DNA from: Cladorrhinum sp. PSN259
Taxonomy: Eukaryota; Ascomycota; Sordariomycetes; Sordariales; Podosporaceae
Assembly (NCBI GenBank): GCA_033725935.1
Contig: MU867065.1
Span: 682,001-746,000 of the forward strand
Length of the DNA stretch: 64,000 bases
Direction of reading: 5' to 3'
The notes beneath the pieces were generated by a model, which did not search any database, was not told the DNA's origin, and saw only the letters and a program-made list of their open reading frames with translations. Positions within the stretch are counted from its first letter, which is position 1; every line of letters begins with the position of its first letter. Shown here piece after piece: positions 10,669 to 21,676 of the stretch. Made by a program: the position numbers and the translations under genes.

Positions 10669-12888
10669 ATGGCTACCAACGAGATTATCACCATCATAAA
10701 CAACTCGGGCAAGGTGATTAGCACGGTAAGTGTCTTGTCTCGGGAAACCCTCTGGCTACGGGGACAACCGCACTAACACCACAGCAAACAGGGCAAACAA
10801 CTGGTCAACATCTTCAAAGAAGCCCAGGCGGCCTACCGAGAAAAAAAAGAATCCGTCAAGGCAGATCGCGCAGCACGTGCAGGATTAAAACGGGCCCAAA
10901 CATTCGACGTCACACCACGTTCACCATCTCATGCAGGTACCGCATTCGTTGCCGACGGCAACGACTTCAACAACTTCAAGGGCGGCGAATACGTTTTGGA
11001 TGATCGGCGCGCCCTGCCAGAAATTCCGTCGAACCGCAGGAGATCTCTCGAGGACGGTGGCGATGACACTCGATCTCACGCTTCGTCCCGCTCTGCAGGC
11101 CGCCGATCTTCTCAGCAAGGCCCCGCACGTGCACCTTTGGCCCTGACTGAGGGAAACCTCAAGACTCACTCTGTGGTTTCCTCTGTCGCCCCGTCCAAGG
11201 CCCCGTCGGGGTACAAGCACTACCCTGATCCGCCTACGGTTGTGCCCTCTGTCTACGATGCACCTCCTCCCGGTCCGGGCCATCTGGTCCGCCACCGAAC
11301 GGAACCAGTCCTGCCCAAGAAGAAGAAATCCATCGACATGGGACTGGCTTACGGCGACATCCCTCCGGACCTTGCCGACCGCCACGATCTGGGTCCTCTC
11401 ACCCCCAGTTCCCCCATCAGAGGAGCCGACAGGGAGAGGGACTTCCAGGCCTTCCGCGGACACGGGACCTCGTCCTCTCCCCGCTCTTCTGCTTCCGACC
11501 TCGTGGACGTCAACCCCGACGAGGCACAGGCGCTGGGGCTGATGGACAAGATTGAGGATTTCCTCGAGGAGGCCCACTGCGTGCATCACTCGGCCACCAA
11601 CATGATTGCTTCCCTACAGGAACGCCCCGAAGCGGCCGCGGCTGTCGCGCTGAGCCTGGCTGAGCTCTCGGCGTTGGTCGGCAAGATGAGCCCTGCGTTC
11701 CTGGCCTTCATCAAAGGTGGGAGCCCCGCCGTCTTTGCGCTGCTTGCGAGCCCGCAGTTCCTGATTGGCACGGGCATCGCGGCCGGCGTTACCGTCATCA
11801 TGTTTGGCGGGTGGAAGATTATCAAGCGGATCGCCGATGGCGTCGGCGGCGGGGGTGCCAAGCAGATGGAGGCGCCGATTGCCATGAGGGCCATGCCTGT
11901 TCCCGGCACCGCGCAAACGGTCGTCAGTGATGCCACCGAGTTCAGGCAGCTTGCTGCTCCTCCCCCTCCTGCGCCTTCCGACTATGAGACCAACGTGGAA
12001 GAGCTGAGCTCCGTCGAGAGGTGGCGGAGGGGTATCCAGCCCGAATTCGGGGTCGGGTCGGAGGACGATAACAATAGCCAGGCCGAGGTGGATCTGCTGA
12101 GCAAGGAGGCCGAGAGGGTGTTGAAGCTTGAGAAGGATCGGATCTTCTCGGCTAAGTTTGATGAGGAGGTCGATCCTGATGACTCGGTCAGCCAGATTGG
12201 CGTGCGTGCTAGGAGTTATAGCAAGTACAAGTCTTACAGGAGTCGGCACAGCAGCTCGAGGAAGCATCGGGATGATGACATTCCCGAGAGGAGGAGCAGC
12301 AGGAGGAAGGAGGATGATGGCTCCTCGAGGGTGTCTTCCGGCCGGAGGGGTAGCAAGGATGACGACGGGGAGTCGAGGGTTAGCGAGCGTGGCCATAGGA
12401 GTCATCGTGGTGATCGCGAGAGGGAGAAGGAAAGAGAGAGGAGGGATCACAAGGATGAGGATGGTAGCGTTGCGGGAAGTGAGAGGAGCTACCGCAGCAG
12501 CAGCCATCGTGAGCGGAGAGAGAAGGAGAGGGGAGACAAGGAGAGGGGAGAAAAGGAGAGGGGAGAAAAAGAAGGAGATGATGGTGCCAGCGTGGCTTCC
12601 AGCGAGAGGAGCTACAGGAGCACCCGGAGCAGCCGCAGCCATCGCGACAAGGGGGACAAGGACTACGATGACAAGTCGATCATCTCCAGATCTTCCAAGC
12701 ACGGAGGGACTCGCGTCGGCGTCAAGGCCATCATCCCGGAGGAGGACGAGGAGAAGGATGACGTCGGCGGCAAGGGCGACAAGCCCAAAAAGGCAAACAT
12801 GCTGAAGCAGCTGTTCAAGGGCAAGCTGAAGGATTACATCAAGGAGGAGAGGGAGAAGGCCTCGTCTGCTTCGTCTGTCATGGTTTGA
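10669..12888 (+). CDS. Charged one-helix membrane protein with an RS/KE-rich tail
   Basis: Exons 10669-10725 and 10792-12888 (intron 66 nt, GTAAGT donor, AACAG acceptor, phase 0) give 717 residues. The N-terminus (MATNEIITIINNSGKVIS, then GKQLVNIFKEAQAAYREKK) is conserved-looking and partly amphipathic. A central acidic helix-rich region follows, then GGSPAVFALLASPQFLIGTG leading into a hydrophobic glycine-rich segment near residues 310-335 that could cross a membrane. The last third is highly charged, with SRRKEDD, SRVSER and repeats of the 5-mer ERGEK, and resembles RS/KE-rich linkers. The extreme C-terminus (KANMLKQLFKGKLKDYI) is amphipathic. I do not recognise a named family. Confidence 0.75.
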
Positions 12889-13799
12889 GTTTGTGATTGA
12901 GGTGTTTCTTTTCTTTCTTTTCTTTTTTTCTTCTTTTTTTTTTCTTTTTGTCGAAGGTGGTGTTTTTGGTTGGTTGGTTTCGGATTGGTTTTTTAGGAGG
13001 ACTCATTCATGGTTTGAGATGAAACATCACCAGATTGGAACACACATACATATATACGCACATGACTTTCTTTGGAGAAAACAGAACACACATTTTTTTG
13101 CATATATAAATAGGGTATATAGCTCGTACTTGAAGTTGTTGTTTGCTGTCAGATGGCTATCTTGTGTCGTTTTATGGTTCCTATCACTCCGCAATGTTTT
13201 ATGATGCTTGCGGTTTGTCTGCCTAACTGGGTACACGTAGTTATTGTTCTTTATAGAACCTCTTGTTTGTGTATATCCCATTCTCTTCTGCCCCTTCTTC
13301 TCCAGTTTTCTTTTCTGTTGCGTACAAAAGGTATACTTGTTAATGAGGGCAGTCAGTTTTGGTTGGGGTTTGTTTTCAGTGGTTACTAATAAGCTCTGGA
13401 AATAGATGAAGAAGTGATGATGGAGCTTAAAAACTTCTCTCTTTTCCTATTTCGGCAATTGTGAGGGTATTTCCAACCTCAATGCTAGTTGACGGATGCT
13501 CAGGCCACTTACTTCGGATGGAAGACATGTGACAAGTACATGTAATTGAGCTTATCGCCGGAAGCCGTGTCAGACTCAAGCCCTGCACAACATGTGGGAA
13601 AGTGTATTCTTTTTTTTTTTTTTGGTGGAGTTTGTGGCCACCCTTTCTAAACTTTAGATAAAGTCCGGAAAATTCCCACATAAATTTTCAGAAACCTGAT
13701 CGTTTTCATTTTTCATCAAACGACCCAAAAAAGAAAAAAAAACCAAAAAAAAAACCAAGTTGACAAGTCTTTTTTCCGCGCAAGCACTTGTTCATCAAC
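12889..13799. other. 3' flank and T-rich intergenic DNA
   Basis: It starts with a pyrimidine-rich 3' flank (12897-12960), then AT-rich DNA and an A/T homopolymer stretch at 13608-13622 and 13727-13760. One TACATGTA palindrome lies at 13537-13544. No gene is supported. Confidence 0.5.
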
Positions 13800-15015
13800 A
13801 TGCAGCGTCAAACCCGCAAGAAGTCTCGTCCTTGCAAGGAGTCTCGTCCTTGCACGAGAAGTTATGCCCAGCCTGAGTCCTTTCCGTCTGGGACTCTTCA
13901 GTGCATGCCTGTGGAGATACTTGACATTATTTTCGATTTTGTGCTGTGCCATCAAGGTTGGTAACAAATGGCCTGCTTTAGTACATGTAGTGGATATCGA
14001 GATTGCTGATCCCACTGCAGTAGTCGATGGCTCCGACTCATTCCGCCTAGTTCGGCGACTGGAAGTGTCGAGTGAGGAAAAACGAGTCCAACTTTTACTC
14101 GTCACGCTTCGCCGTGTAAGTCGCACATTCGGTCAATACGCCACCGAGGCCTTTTGTTCACGCGGCGATTTCACGATTTCTCTCAGCTGGGACACTACCT
14201 GCCATCACATGAACCTCATGACCAGGATAAAGAACCGGTTGCACCGAGAGCTGGTCCAAAAGACCCGCGGGACAATCCGGCTCGAGGTGGATTCGTTCCA
14301 AGATCTCATGTTCATGCTTTCATCCATGTCCAAGTCGCGCAACGGCCCAATCCAAGCACGCGGACTCGAGGTGCAACTCTGTCTTGATGATGAATGGTGA
14401 GGCTATGGGTTCCGCATGGGTGCTCGCCCGTATGCGCTGGAGCACTGGAACGCGGCTTTCCACAAGCATCGGTTCCCTAACCTCCGGACTCTCTCTTGGA
14501 GGGTAAATAATATTCGATGCCCCCATGATACTTGGAAGAACTGGGACGGGGTAGGAATACATGCACCTCTAGGTCGCCAAAATTCAATAGGCCACCTGGC
14601 TGAAAGAATGGCGACTGTTGGGCTTTTTCTTCGAAACATTACCCCAACACTACCAGATTGTTGGATATATCTGAATCTGAACGACACCGTCAAGGGGCAT
14701 CTGTTTCCTGCATGCTTGATGGGAGACTGGACAACATTAGGAGAGCGTGGTTGACTTGGCGTGGCATTGAGCCCAGTGTCATACCGGTACTTTGACGAGA
14801 AGGCACCCGTGGCTTTGGGTTTCACCGATGACCGGGATGATGTCTGGATCATTGATCATGAGGAAAACATGGTGGGAATCAGAGACAGGCGGTATACGGT
14901 CCACGTGCCCAACGAGATGAAGGGCTGTCAGAAGAAGCTTGTTTTTGTCAACACGATACGGGCTAGACTAGACTCACTAATCGCTGCAGAACCTCAATCT
15001 TGCCTGTCAAGGTAA
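13800..15015 (+). pseudogene. Decayed paralogue of the F-box-like gene
   Basis: From an ATG at 13800 one frame reads MPVEILDIIFDFVL, an F-box-like helix, and meets TAA soon after. The homologous protein then continues in another frame from about 13980 to 15015, interrupted by TGA stops at 14398-14400 and 14752-14754. Blocks match the intact copy at 3663-4847: RRVSRTF with RCVSRTW, HRFPNLRTL with SRFPHLRNL, RNITPTLPD with RALTPVLPA, and DDVWIIDHEENMVGIRDRRY with SDVWRKHDDWIGIKHRRY. A 34-nt segment starting at 13956 with GT and AG ends would restore frame but is too short for a usual intron. I see no splice pair that removes either TGA. I read it as a pseudogene, though an expressed truncated protein is not excluded. 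Confidence 0.7.
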
Positions 15016-15543
15016 AAAGTGTTTGTCCGTGGTGTTCCGCGGCTCCGCCACCTGGCTATTCGGCGACCGGGATGGCTATACATTGAGTGATTACTACCCT
15101 AAGATTTTTAGGTTACGACGGAATGGCCAACCGGTGGTACGTCCGAGGCAAATAATAATCAAAGTAATCAGAGACTCAGGAAACAGCCGTCAAGATTCTA
15201 ACTCCGAGTATGTCAGCACTTGGCTATTCTGGGCGTCTTTTTTTACGACCCATATGCGTACGGAGGGAGTACCTGGGACTCTCACTTCAAATTCTGCAAG
15301 ATTTCATTTAGCATTATTGATCGTTTAAAAAGCTACTCGACACATGTATTTGATAGCGGTGAATGATCTGGGGGCGAATCAATCTGTCAAGTTGCCTCGA
15401 TGAACGCCACCGTAACACAACCAATCAGTCTTTCTACGCCAAGCGTAGGGTATGTGTACCTCTTTGAGTCATATTCGGATGCTGTTGGTTGCTGTGAGCT
15501 GCAGTGAGATTTCCATCTTGTCCATGGGTTGACGTAGGGGTGG

Positions 15544-15625
15544 CACGGGGTGGACAGGTTTTCTTGTGCCGCCTTAACAATTTCTTGGGAGGACTGCTGG
15601 CACAAGAAAACCTGTCCACCCCGTG
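15544..15625. repeat. Perfect 27-bp inverted repeat (hairpin, 28-nt loop)
   Basis: The arm at 15544-15570 (starting CACGGGGTGGACAGG) is the exact reverse complement of 15599-15625 (ending CCTGTCCACCCCGTG). The 28-nt spacer shows no further pairing that I could see. The arms are followed by unrelated sequence on both sides. This may be the remains of a small inverted-repeat transposon or a palindrome formed during repair; no open frame spans it. Confidence 0.9.
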
Positions 15626-16214
15626 GGTGGGTATGTATGTGGTCCTACACTTGTGACTGCAAGTTGACAAATCCACCCAAAAGAACAAAGCCGAAAAAGT
15701 TGGCGCTTACAGAGCGGTGTTAACGCCGATATCTGCCATGCATGTGGCCGGGGGTACTGGAAAAGCTTCAGGGTAGCATTCGGAACCTGTGCCACCTCTC
15801 AGCCTTACATATACATGAACGAACGGCGTGCCAAGAGATGTTTAACACCCCAAAGCAGAAGCCAATCTGCATACTCGGTCTTAGCACCGTCGATGTCCGG
15901 ACTGCCGGGATGCTTATCAGCACATGTAAGAGACAAAAAAACATTGGTGGGATCGGTGAAAAACTTCCTTTGATGCCCATGTCATCGTAGACCTGTTGGT
16001 AAGAAAATACAAAGTTGTAATTGGGCCACTCGCATAAGTTCCCAGTCACTCCCAACATGATGCTACCTTACTACCCTGTTGTTGTTTATGTTAAGGGGAG
16101 GGTACGCTCGGATTTTTGGTATGGAGCCCTCATCCTTGTTGCTGGTATATGTGGCTCCATGCAGAGGACTTGTTTCTCGCGAGGAATCCGAGATTATAAT
16201 CTCTGGCGAGCACA

Positions 16215-16220
16215 TATAAA
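16215..16220 (+). promoter_or_regulatory. TATA-like element of the aldolase gene
   Basis: TATAAA lies 140 bp before the aldolase ATG within CACATATAAACTCGG and is followed by a CT/CA-rich leader. The distance fits fungal core promoters with a 5' untranslated region of about 100 nt. No transcript start is known. Confidence 0.45.
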
Positions 16221-16359
16221 CTCGGCGCTTTTCCACCCAAAAATACCATCCGTCTCATCACTCACCCTCCGAGATAACTGAGTATCTGTCTCATCAGCCA
16301 AAGAAAATTACAACCATCAAACCCACTCACACTCCAACCTCACAACACTACCAGTCAAG

Positions 16360-17328
16360 ATGGGCTCCGTTCCAGTTCCAGTCCGCTCAGAATCGACTTC
16401 CGATGTCACCCCCCTCCTGACCTCCCCGCCTCCCTACGAGGGAATGCAGAGATACATGTCCCCCTCCCTCTTCCAGCCCCACCGAATGAGACAAGCAATC
16501 CGCGACGCCCACAACAAAAAGATCGCCCCCATGGTCGGCTACTACGCCGGCATAGCCTCGGTGCCCCTGACGCGCTTCCTCGCCCCGCTGGGATTCGACA
16601 CGGTCTGGATCGACTGGGAGCACTGCTCCTGCAACGTCGAGACAATGACCGAGATGGTCCACACGACCATGTTTGTGAGCCAGGGCCGCACCGTCCCCTG
16701 GGTCCGCGTCCCGGGACACGACCACGCCGCCATCGGCTACGCGCTCGACGCCGGCGCTTCCGTCGTCGTCCCGCAGGTCGACACGGTCGAGCAGGCCAAG
16801 CACGTCGTTTCCGCCGCCAAGTTCGGCACGAGACAGAACGGCACCCGCTCGGCGCCCCCCTTCAGACTGCTCCCCGGCATCACGGACGCGACCGTGGACG
16901 GCGTCAGGGACGTCTGGCAGAACTGGAACGATAGCGCGGCCATCATGATCCAGATCGAGTCCCTCGAGGGCATCAACAATCTCGACGCCATCCTGACCGA
17001 GGTTCCCGACATTGACGTCGTCTGGCTCGGCTCGCTGGACGCCAGGATCAGCATGAATCTCAAGTCGAGCTGGCAGGAGATGATGCAGGGGGCGAAGGAG
17101 CCCGAGTGGCTGGCCGCCCAGGCGAAATACGAGGAGGTGATGAAGAAGCACAACAAGCCCAGGGCGGGGTTCAACTTTGCTACGGGGGACGAATTGACTA
17201 AAGCTGCCGACGGCATGTCGATGATCACGCACTCGGCCGATTTGATGAAGCTGTTGGCCATGAAGGGGGATCTGGAGGCCGCCAGGGTTGCGCTTGCGCC
17301 TTTGGCTGTTAACGGGGCGAAGAAGTGA
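16360..17328 (+). CDS. HpcH/HpaI aldolase family protein
   Basis: A single exon encodes 322 residues. Family landmarks are in order: VGYYAGIAS, FDTVWIDWEHCSC (carrying the conserved His of the active site), DAGASVVVPQVDTVEQA, a metal-binding Glu in IQIESLEGINNLDAI, and DIDVVWLGSLDARISMN, which replaces the usual GPxDLxxS and keeps the metal-binding Asp. Known members are divalent-metal class II aldolases that cleave or form 2-keto-3-deoxy acids (4-hydroxy-2-oxo acids) to give pyruvate or a related keto acid plus an aldehyde; the substrate here cannot be read from the sequence. The N-terminal 35 residues are a Pro/Ser-rich extension without a clear targeting signal. The codon use is strongly C-ending, suggesting good expression. 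Confidence 0.88.
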   Translation: MGSVPVPVRSESTSDVTPLLTSPPPYEGMQRYMSPSLFQPHRMRQAIRDAHNKKIAPMVGYYAGIASVPLTRFLAPLGFDTVWIDWEHCSCNVETMTEMVHTTMFVSQGRTVPWVRVPGHDHAAIGYALDAGASVVVPQVDTVEQAKHVVSAAKFGTRQNGTRSAPPFRLLPGITDATVDGVRDVWQNWNDSAAIMIQIESLEGINNLDAILTEVPDIDVVWLGSLDARISMNLKSSWQEMMQGAKEPEWLAAQAKYEEVMKKHNKPRAGFNFATGDELTKAADGMSMITHSADLMKLLAMKGDLEAARVALAPLAVNGAKK

Positions 17329-17933
17329 CTTGCTTTGCTTTGAAAGGGTTGTTTGGTGGTATATACATGTATGACTTGGTGGAATAGAGATATGGGCTTA
17401 TTATAGACAAATTATACGGATGCCTTTTTGTAACTTTGTACTACTAAATCAAAGCAAACGTTGATAAAAAGTCACCACCTACATGTATTCTAGCTTAAGA
17501 TCTTTAGTTCAAAGCAATAGACTTATAGATAAAGGGATTCTTTAAAGTACGGGATTTCTATTTTTTTTTCCTTTGGGAATTCTAGAATATTGTCAAGTAA
17601 TAAAGATAATGTTTTATCTCGAGAGCAATATTGTAAAAAGTCTGGGTTACTTGGGGTGGCCATGAGATCAGGAGGATGTGTTTACATTATGTTCACTGTA
17701 GTAAGATGGAGAATCAAGTGTTTGCGTTACTAATATTCTGATATTGACCCAGAGGAAGTAATCAAGGTAGCTGGCTTTGTGTCAGAATTAATTACACTTG
17801 TATTACAGGATCTAAATTAGAGGTCCACCCCCCCGTACATGTATTCTATATGCTAATGTTGACATGAGAAACAAACGTAAAAGAAAAAAAGAAAAAAATT
17901 AAATCGGAAGATTAAAGAGCAGTGTTTGCTTCT
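17329..17933. other. AT-rich intergenic region between convergent genes
   Basis: About 600 bp, clearly richer in A+T than its surroundings from about 17400 to 17900. It holds three TACATGTA palindromes (17364-17371, 17480-17487, 17836-17843), two of them extended to TACATGTATTCT. No gene is seen. Confidence 0.55.
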
Positions 17934-19675
17934 TCAACCCGAAAAGAAGCCATTGAAGCTAGTATTCGCCCTCCGGGCCGCAGGAGCTGCCGCTTCGACC
18001 TCTGGTCCCTTGTACTCCCAGCGCAGCGTTCCGCTCCTGCAAGCCCTTTCGGTGTCGGCATCAGCCGTGAGGTTGTGGTCGTTGCGCAAATGCGTCTTGA
18101 ACATGTCCTTGTACTCCCACGTCATGTCAGGCTCGTATTTGCAGTGCGTCTCCCTGCACGTATACGTCGTGCCCAGGGCGTACCGTTCCCAGAACGAAGG
18201 ATCGGCCTGAACGCGGGCCCTGCGAATCGTGACGAGCTCGGCGGCGCATTTGCGAAAATATGCATGGACGTCTTGGCGATTGTAGTATTGCTGAAAGGAT
18301 TCGCGCATCTGGCGGAGCGTGGTTTCTCCTGTTGAGCTTGGCTCCCAGTCGTCCATGGGCAGGTCGGGAAGTCCCTCGGAATCGTTGAGCCGATAATAGT
18401 TGAAGGGGCCCTTGTATTCGGGGGTACCGATGACCGACGCCTCTCGCATGGCTGCATCAACCTCTTCAGTATCTCCCGCTGCGTGGATCTTTGATTTCAG
18501 AAACCCCAGCAGACGGCGCTCGTCCTTTTTGGTCCCCCGGGCAGTTCCAACGCTCACCCACGTCTCAATCTTCTTGGAGTGGGTGAGTGCCGTTCGGAGC
18601 TCCTTGTACACCGCCTGGGAGGGGTTGTTTACGCGGTCGACGCCGGCATCCGTGTACTCGGCAACGTTCCCCGATGCCAGCTTTTTCTTCTCCTGCTTGC
18701 TGTTTCGAATAACTTCCGAGTCGTCCAGAGCAATCAGGAGAGGCTTGAAGTAGAACTGGGCAGCTGTTGCGGCGCGTGCGAGCTTCCAAACAGGCAGGGT
18801 CGTCGACCGTCTAGTGTGCTTGGGGGCGTTGGGATCCGAGGTTCGTGCCGGTTGTGGGTGTCCTCCAGGATTAGGGGCAAGGCGAAAGTTGTCATAGGAG
18901 CGGAAGATGTAGGGTTTGTGCAGAGAAGCACCCTCGGAACTCAACGTGGTTCTTCGAATGAAGACCATGGCTCGGCAGGTTCCTCTGAGGGTGCCAAAGA
19001 AGATGTCCTCGGCTGAATCGCGGTGGATGGCCTTTTCGCCCCTTCGACGAACCACGTCCTTGATGGCAAGCTCAAGATTGGTGGTAGAGAACTTGTTCCT
19101 CTTGGTAAGGTTCAACATGCCGAGGAATGTCATCTCGTTGATTTTGCGTGGCTGGCCAAAGACTCGTCCTGCAAGCCTTTCGTATTCTCCCAGGCAGTCG
19201 TATGTTGACATTCGAAATCTCCCAAGCATAATGCTGATAAGCCTGCAGGACAATCAGTAAACTGAGTTTAATAACCTTTGCTGTTGTTGCTGACTTACGC
19301 TCCTGTAGATGTCCCGGAGATGTAGTCAAAATAATGACATGGTAGAAATGAAGCTTGAACAGGGGGAGCGGTCGATCTGTGATTGACATGTTCAGGCATT
19401 GGATGTGGTGAGAAGCTAGAAAGTGCCTCTGGAGGTACATCGTCGGCAGCTTCACGGTTCAGCCTGTGCTCTTCTTCGGCAATACACTCCATTAGCTTGT
19501 CAAGGTGTAAGAGGCTATAGTAACCCCGAACGCCCCCTCCGTCTGTGGGAAAATGTCAGTCCGACGCAAATAAGACAAGAAGTTGGGCATAGGTCCCGCC
19601 AAGAAAGGGCGACTTACCGAAGGTGAGGACGTTCACCTTGTCCCAAGGGCCTCGCACGAGCTCTTGGTCAGCCAT
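17934..19675 (-). CDS. Patatin-like phospholipase
   Basis: Exons read 19675-19618, 19542-19299 and 19242-17934, all with good splice sites (GTAAGTC donors, CCACAG and CTGCAG acceptors), giving 536 residues. The join of exons 1 and 2 creates LTFDGGGVRGYYSL, the oxyanion-hole motif DGGxRG. Exon 2 ends in YFDYISGTSTGA, the GxSxG nucleophile elbow. The second catalytic residue is probably Asp in YTDAGVDRVNNP, where most relatives have DGG. The enzyme should hydrolyse acyl esters of phospholipids or related lipids. The C-terminus has C-x4-C-x16-H-x4-H (from TCRETHC to HLRNDH), which may form a zinc-finger-like module. It has no signal peptide, so it is probably intracellular. Confidence 0.85.
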
Positions 19676-21274
19676 TCCTGCGGTTCAAGAAAAGAAAAAG
19701 AAATTTGATCCAAGTGTATAGTTGTAAGAGTAAAACCCTGCACCATTCAACTCAGCATCAATAATACAGGGCCCGACCAGAGCTTAATTAAATTGGAATC
19801 GACGTCTTGGGGGCCGTGAACAACGCATGGAAATGCGGACCTGACAACAAGACGCCATTAAGGCGTCTCTCAGAGCTTTCTGGGCCTTGTTACAGCCTCG
19901 TGGGCTGAGGTTGAAGCGGCTTTGAGATGGCCCAATCGAGCTGAAGGTGTGGCATCTCAAACAGCGAAAGGTGGGCAATATTATGCACGCGCAAACGCCA
20001 CGAAAATATGCCCAGTCCCCGTCCAGGCCTTGACCCTTCCGAAGCGGGCGCGTAGAGAGGTGTGGCGCCGGCACACGGTGATGTTGTTGACCTGATGACA
20101 CCTCCATCGCAGAATTGCAAGACTCACGAACTCGAGAGTTGAGTGCCCAGATAAGCCCAAGGTCTGCAGGAAAATGAAGATGAAGATTTTGAAGACTATT
20201 GCCGCAGGTCCAAATTGGTGTTTAAGGGAGTCCGATCGAGTTTATATCTAAAGTCTAAACTACCCATCAACACCTTTTTGTTATGCTCAAGACTAATATT
20301 GTCACTTTTTCACCTTTACTGACGGTTTGCCACCATCTCGGTAGGTAGCACCTTGGGTCAACTGTGCATCTAAATGGACTGTACGATAGTTTAGCTAGTA
20401 TCCAGCCTCAAACGCCATAATGGCTATTGAACAAGGCTCTCAGTCTTTTATCGGTTGTTTTATTGTCTATATGGCTTGGCTATCGAACGGGCAATACTTG
20501 GTGAGGGTGTGCATGAAAACGGAAGCGGGCGGTAAAATGGGCAATAAAGCCTTCACCATTTCTTTCAGCCGCTGCAAAAGGGGGGAAACCCACAAATGCA
20601 ACCCACCTGCCCTCACTAAAAGACTGAGTGAACGGTTGGACACGGAGGGTCCATTCAGCGCCCCCAGACCGGTCACACGCCGGAAAATCAGCTGGCACAC
20701 CCTCTCCGCTTTTCCTTTCAGCCAATGAAAGACACGTCAGGCTTGGGCTGCAGAAACGGGATTCCAGAATGTCATCAGAGAGCGTGCCTGCAGATCTGCA
20801 CTGCCACCGCCAAAATATGCAAGAAAATCCCAAGGCATTCTCTCTGTCGGCCGATCGCTCAATTTCAATTTCACCGACAAATTCCATTCCATTTCGGACT
20901 ACACTCTTTTTTCTTTAACAAAAGACCTCCACAAGTCGAGGAGACCTTGGTTCTCATACATGGCTTAATTCTGCTCAGTTGTGCAGTGTTTGCCCAATTG
21001 AGCCTCCGGGCCTTTGCATTCATTCCACTTAAGGGGCAATGGTAGGTTCCGAAATACTGAGCCCTCTTGCTTGGCCTTATTCATGGCCCGCTGTCGGACA
21101 ATCTTGGGGCAAACATCTGACCAACATTTTGCTTTGTCTATTAATCCCTTTCTCCCCCTCTCTCGTCTCTCTCGTCTGCCTGGGGGGAGAGGCATCTGAG
21201 CTATCTTATCCCCCCAAACCAAACACAGCCCGCTGAAGCTTAGGATACAAAGTTGTATATACCCTGCCAACCTC
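19676..21274. other. Intergenic region between divergent genes
   Basis: About 1.6 kb between the patatin-like gene and the small orphan gene. Overlapping frames on both strands at 20420-20918 lack coding pattern. I see no repeat or RNA gene. Confidence 0.5.
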
Positions 21275-21676
21275 ATGTCAACAGCAGCTACCATGACCCT
21301 TCTTGATAGGCGGGCCGTTGTCTTCAACTCGGATGATTTCCGCCTCCGGATACAGCCAACATCTCAGTTACATCGGGGTATGTATTTGACTTGCATCTTC
21401 TGTCCTCCGTACCGTACCTAAACTGACAAAGAACTCCACTCCACAGACCAGTACCTCGCCGGCAGTCTACCAAACCGAAAACGAAGACAGTCAGACACTT
21501 GGGACTTGTTCATACAGAAGGATGGGAATGGATTGTGTATAAAGAGGCCGGAAGAGAAGCCCGACGGCCACACATTCATCGGCCGGCTGGACCTTGAGCG
21601 ACTGGGCTTCTTTGACGGGTATCGACGAAGAAATGGCAAACTCGCCGAAGTCTACGTCAGTAAGCCGCTCTCATGA
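21275..21676 (+). CDS. Small orphan protein, two exons
   Basis: Exons 21275-21377 and 21447-21676, split by a 69-nt intron with GTATGT donor, ACTGAC branch and CCACAG acceptor, join in frame to give 110 residues. The start is the ATG of MSTAATMTLLDRRAV; the second ATG (21293) is also possible. The protein is basic and hydrophilic, with a RIQPTSQLHRDQYLAG junction and a late GHTFIGRLDLERLGFFDGYR block. No domain, signal peptide or membrane helix is seen. A further GTAAGC lies just before the stop, so a longer spliced form cannot be excluded, but the downstream frame looks non-coding. The function is unknown. Confidence 0.55.

Larger units (their letters stand above)
15016..16359. other. Intergenic region with a long perfect hairpin and the aldolase promoter
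   Basis: Beyond the hairpin at 15544-15625 I see no gene. The 3' part from about 16200 is CA/CT-rich and leads to the aldolase start, as expected for a fungal 5' untranslated region. Confidence 0.5.

Noticed and set aside
11614..12702. 362-residue minus-strand frame
   Set aside because: Exact antisense of the charged plus-strand protein; its composition (long runs of Leu, Pro, Ala) is what the complement of Arg/Glu/Ser-rich codons gives.
13956..13989. 34-nt intron that would rescue the second F-box-like gene
   Set aside because: Too short for a normal fungal intron and the two later TGA stops would remain.
14396..14465. Intron starting GTGAGG that would remove the first TGA of the F-box-like pseudogene
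   Set aside because: It would delete a conserved block and put the downstream part in the wrong frame.
16387..17232. 281-residue minus-strand frame
   Set aside because: Antisense of the aldolase, whose domain motifs are clear; the frame arises from C-ending codons on the true strand.
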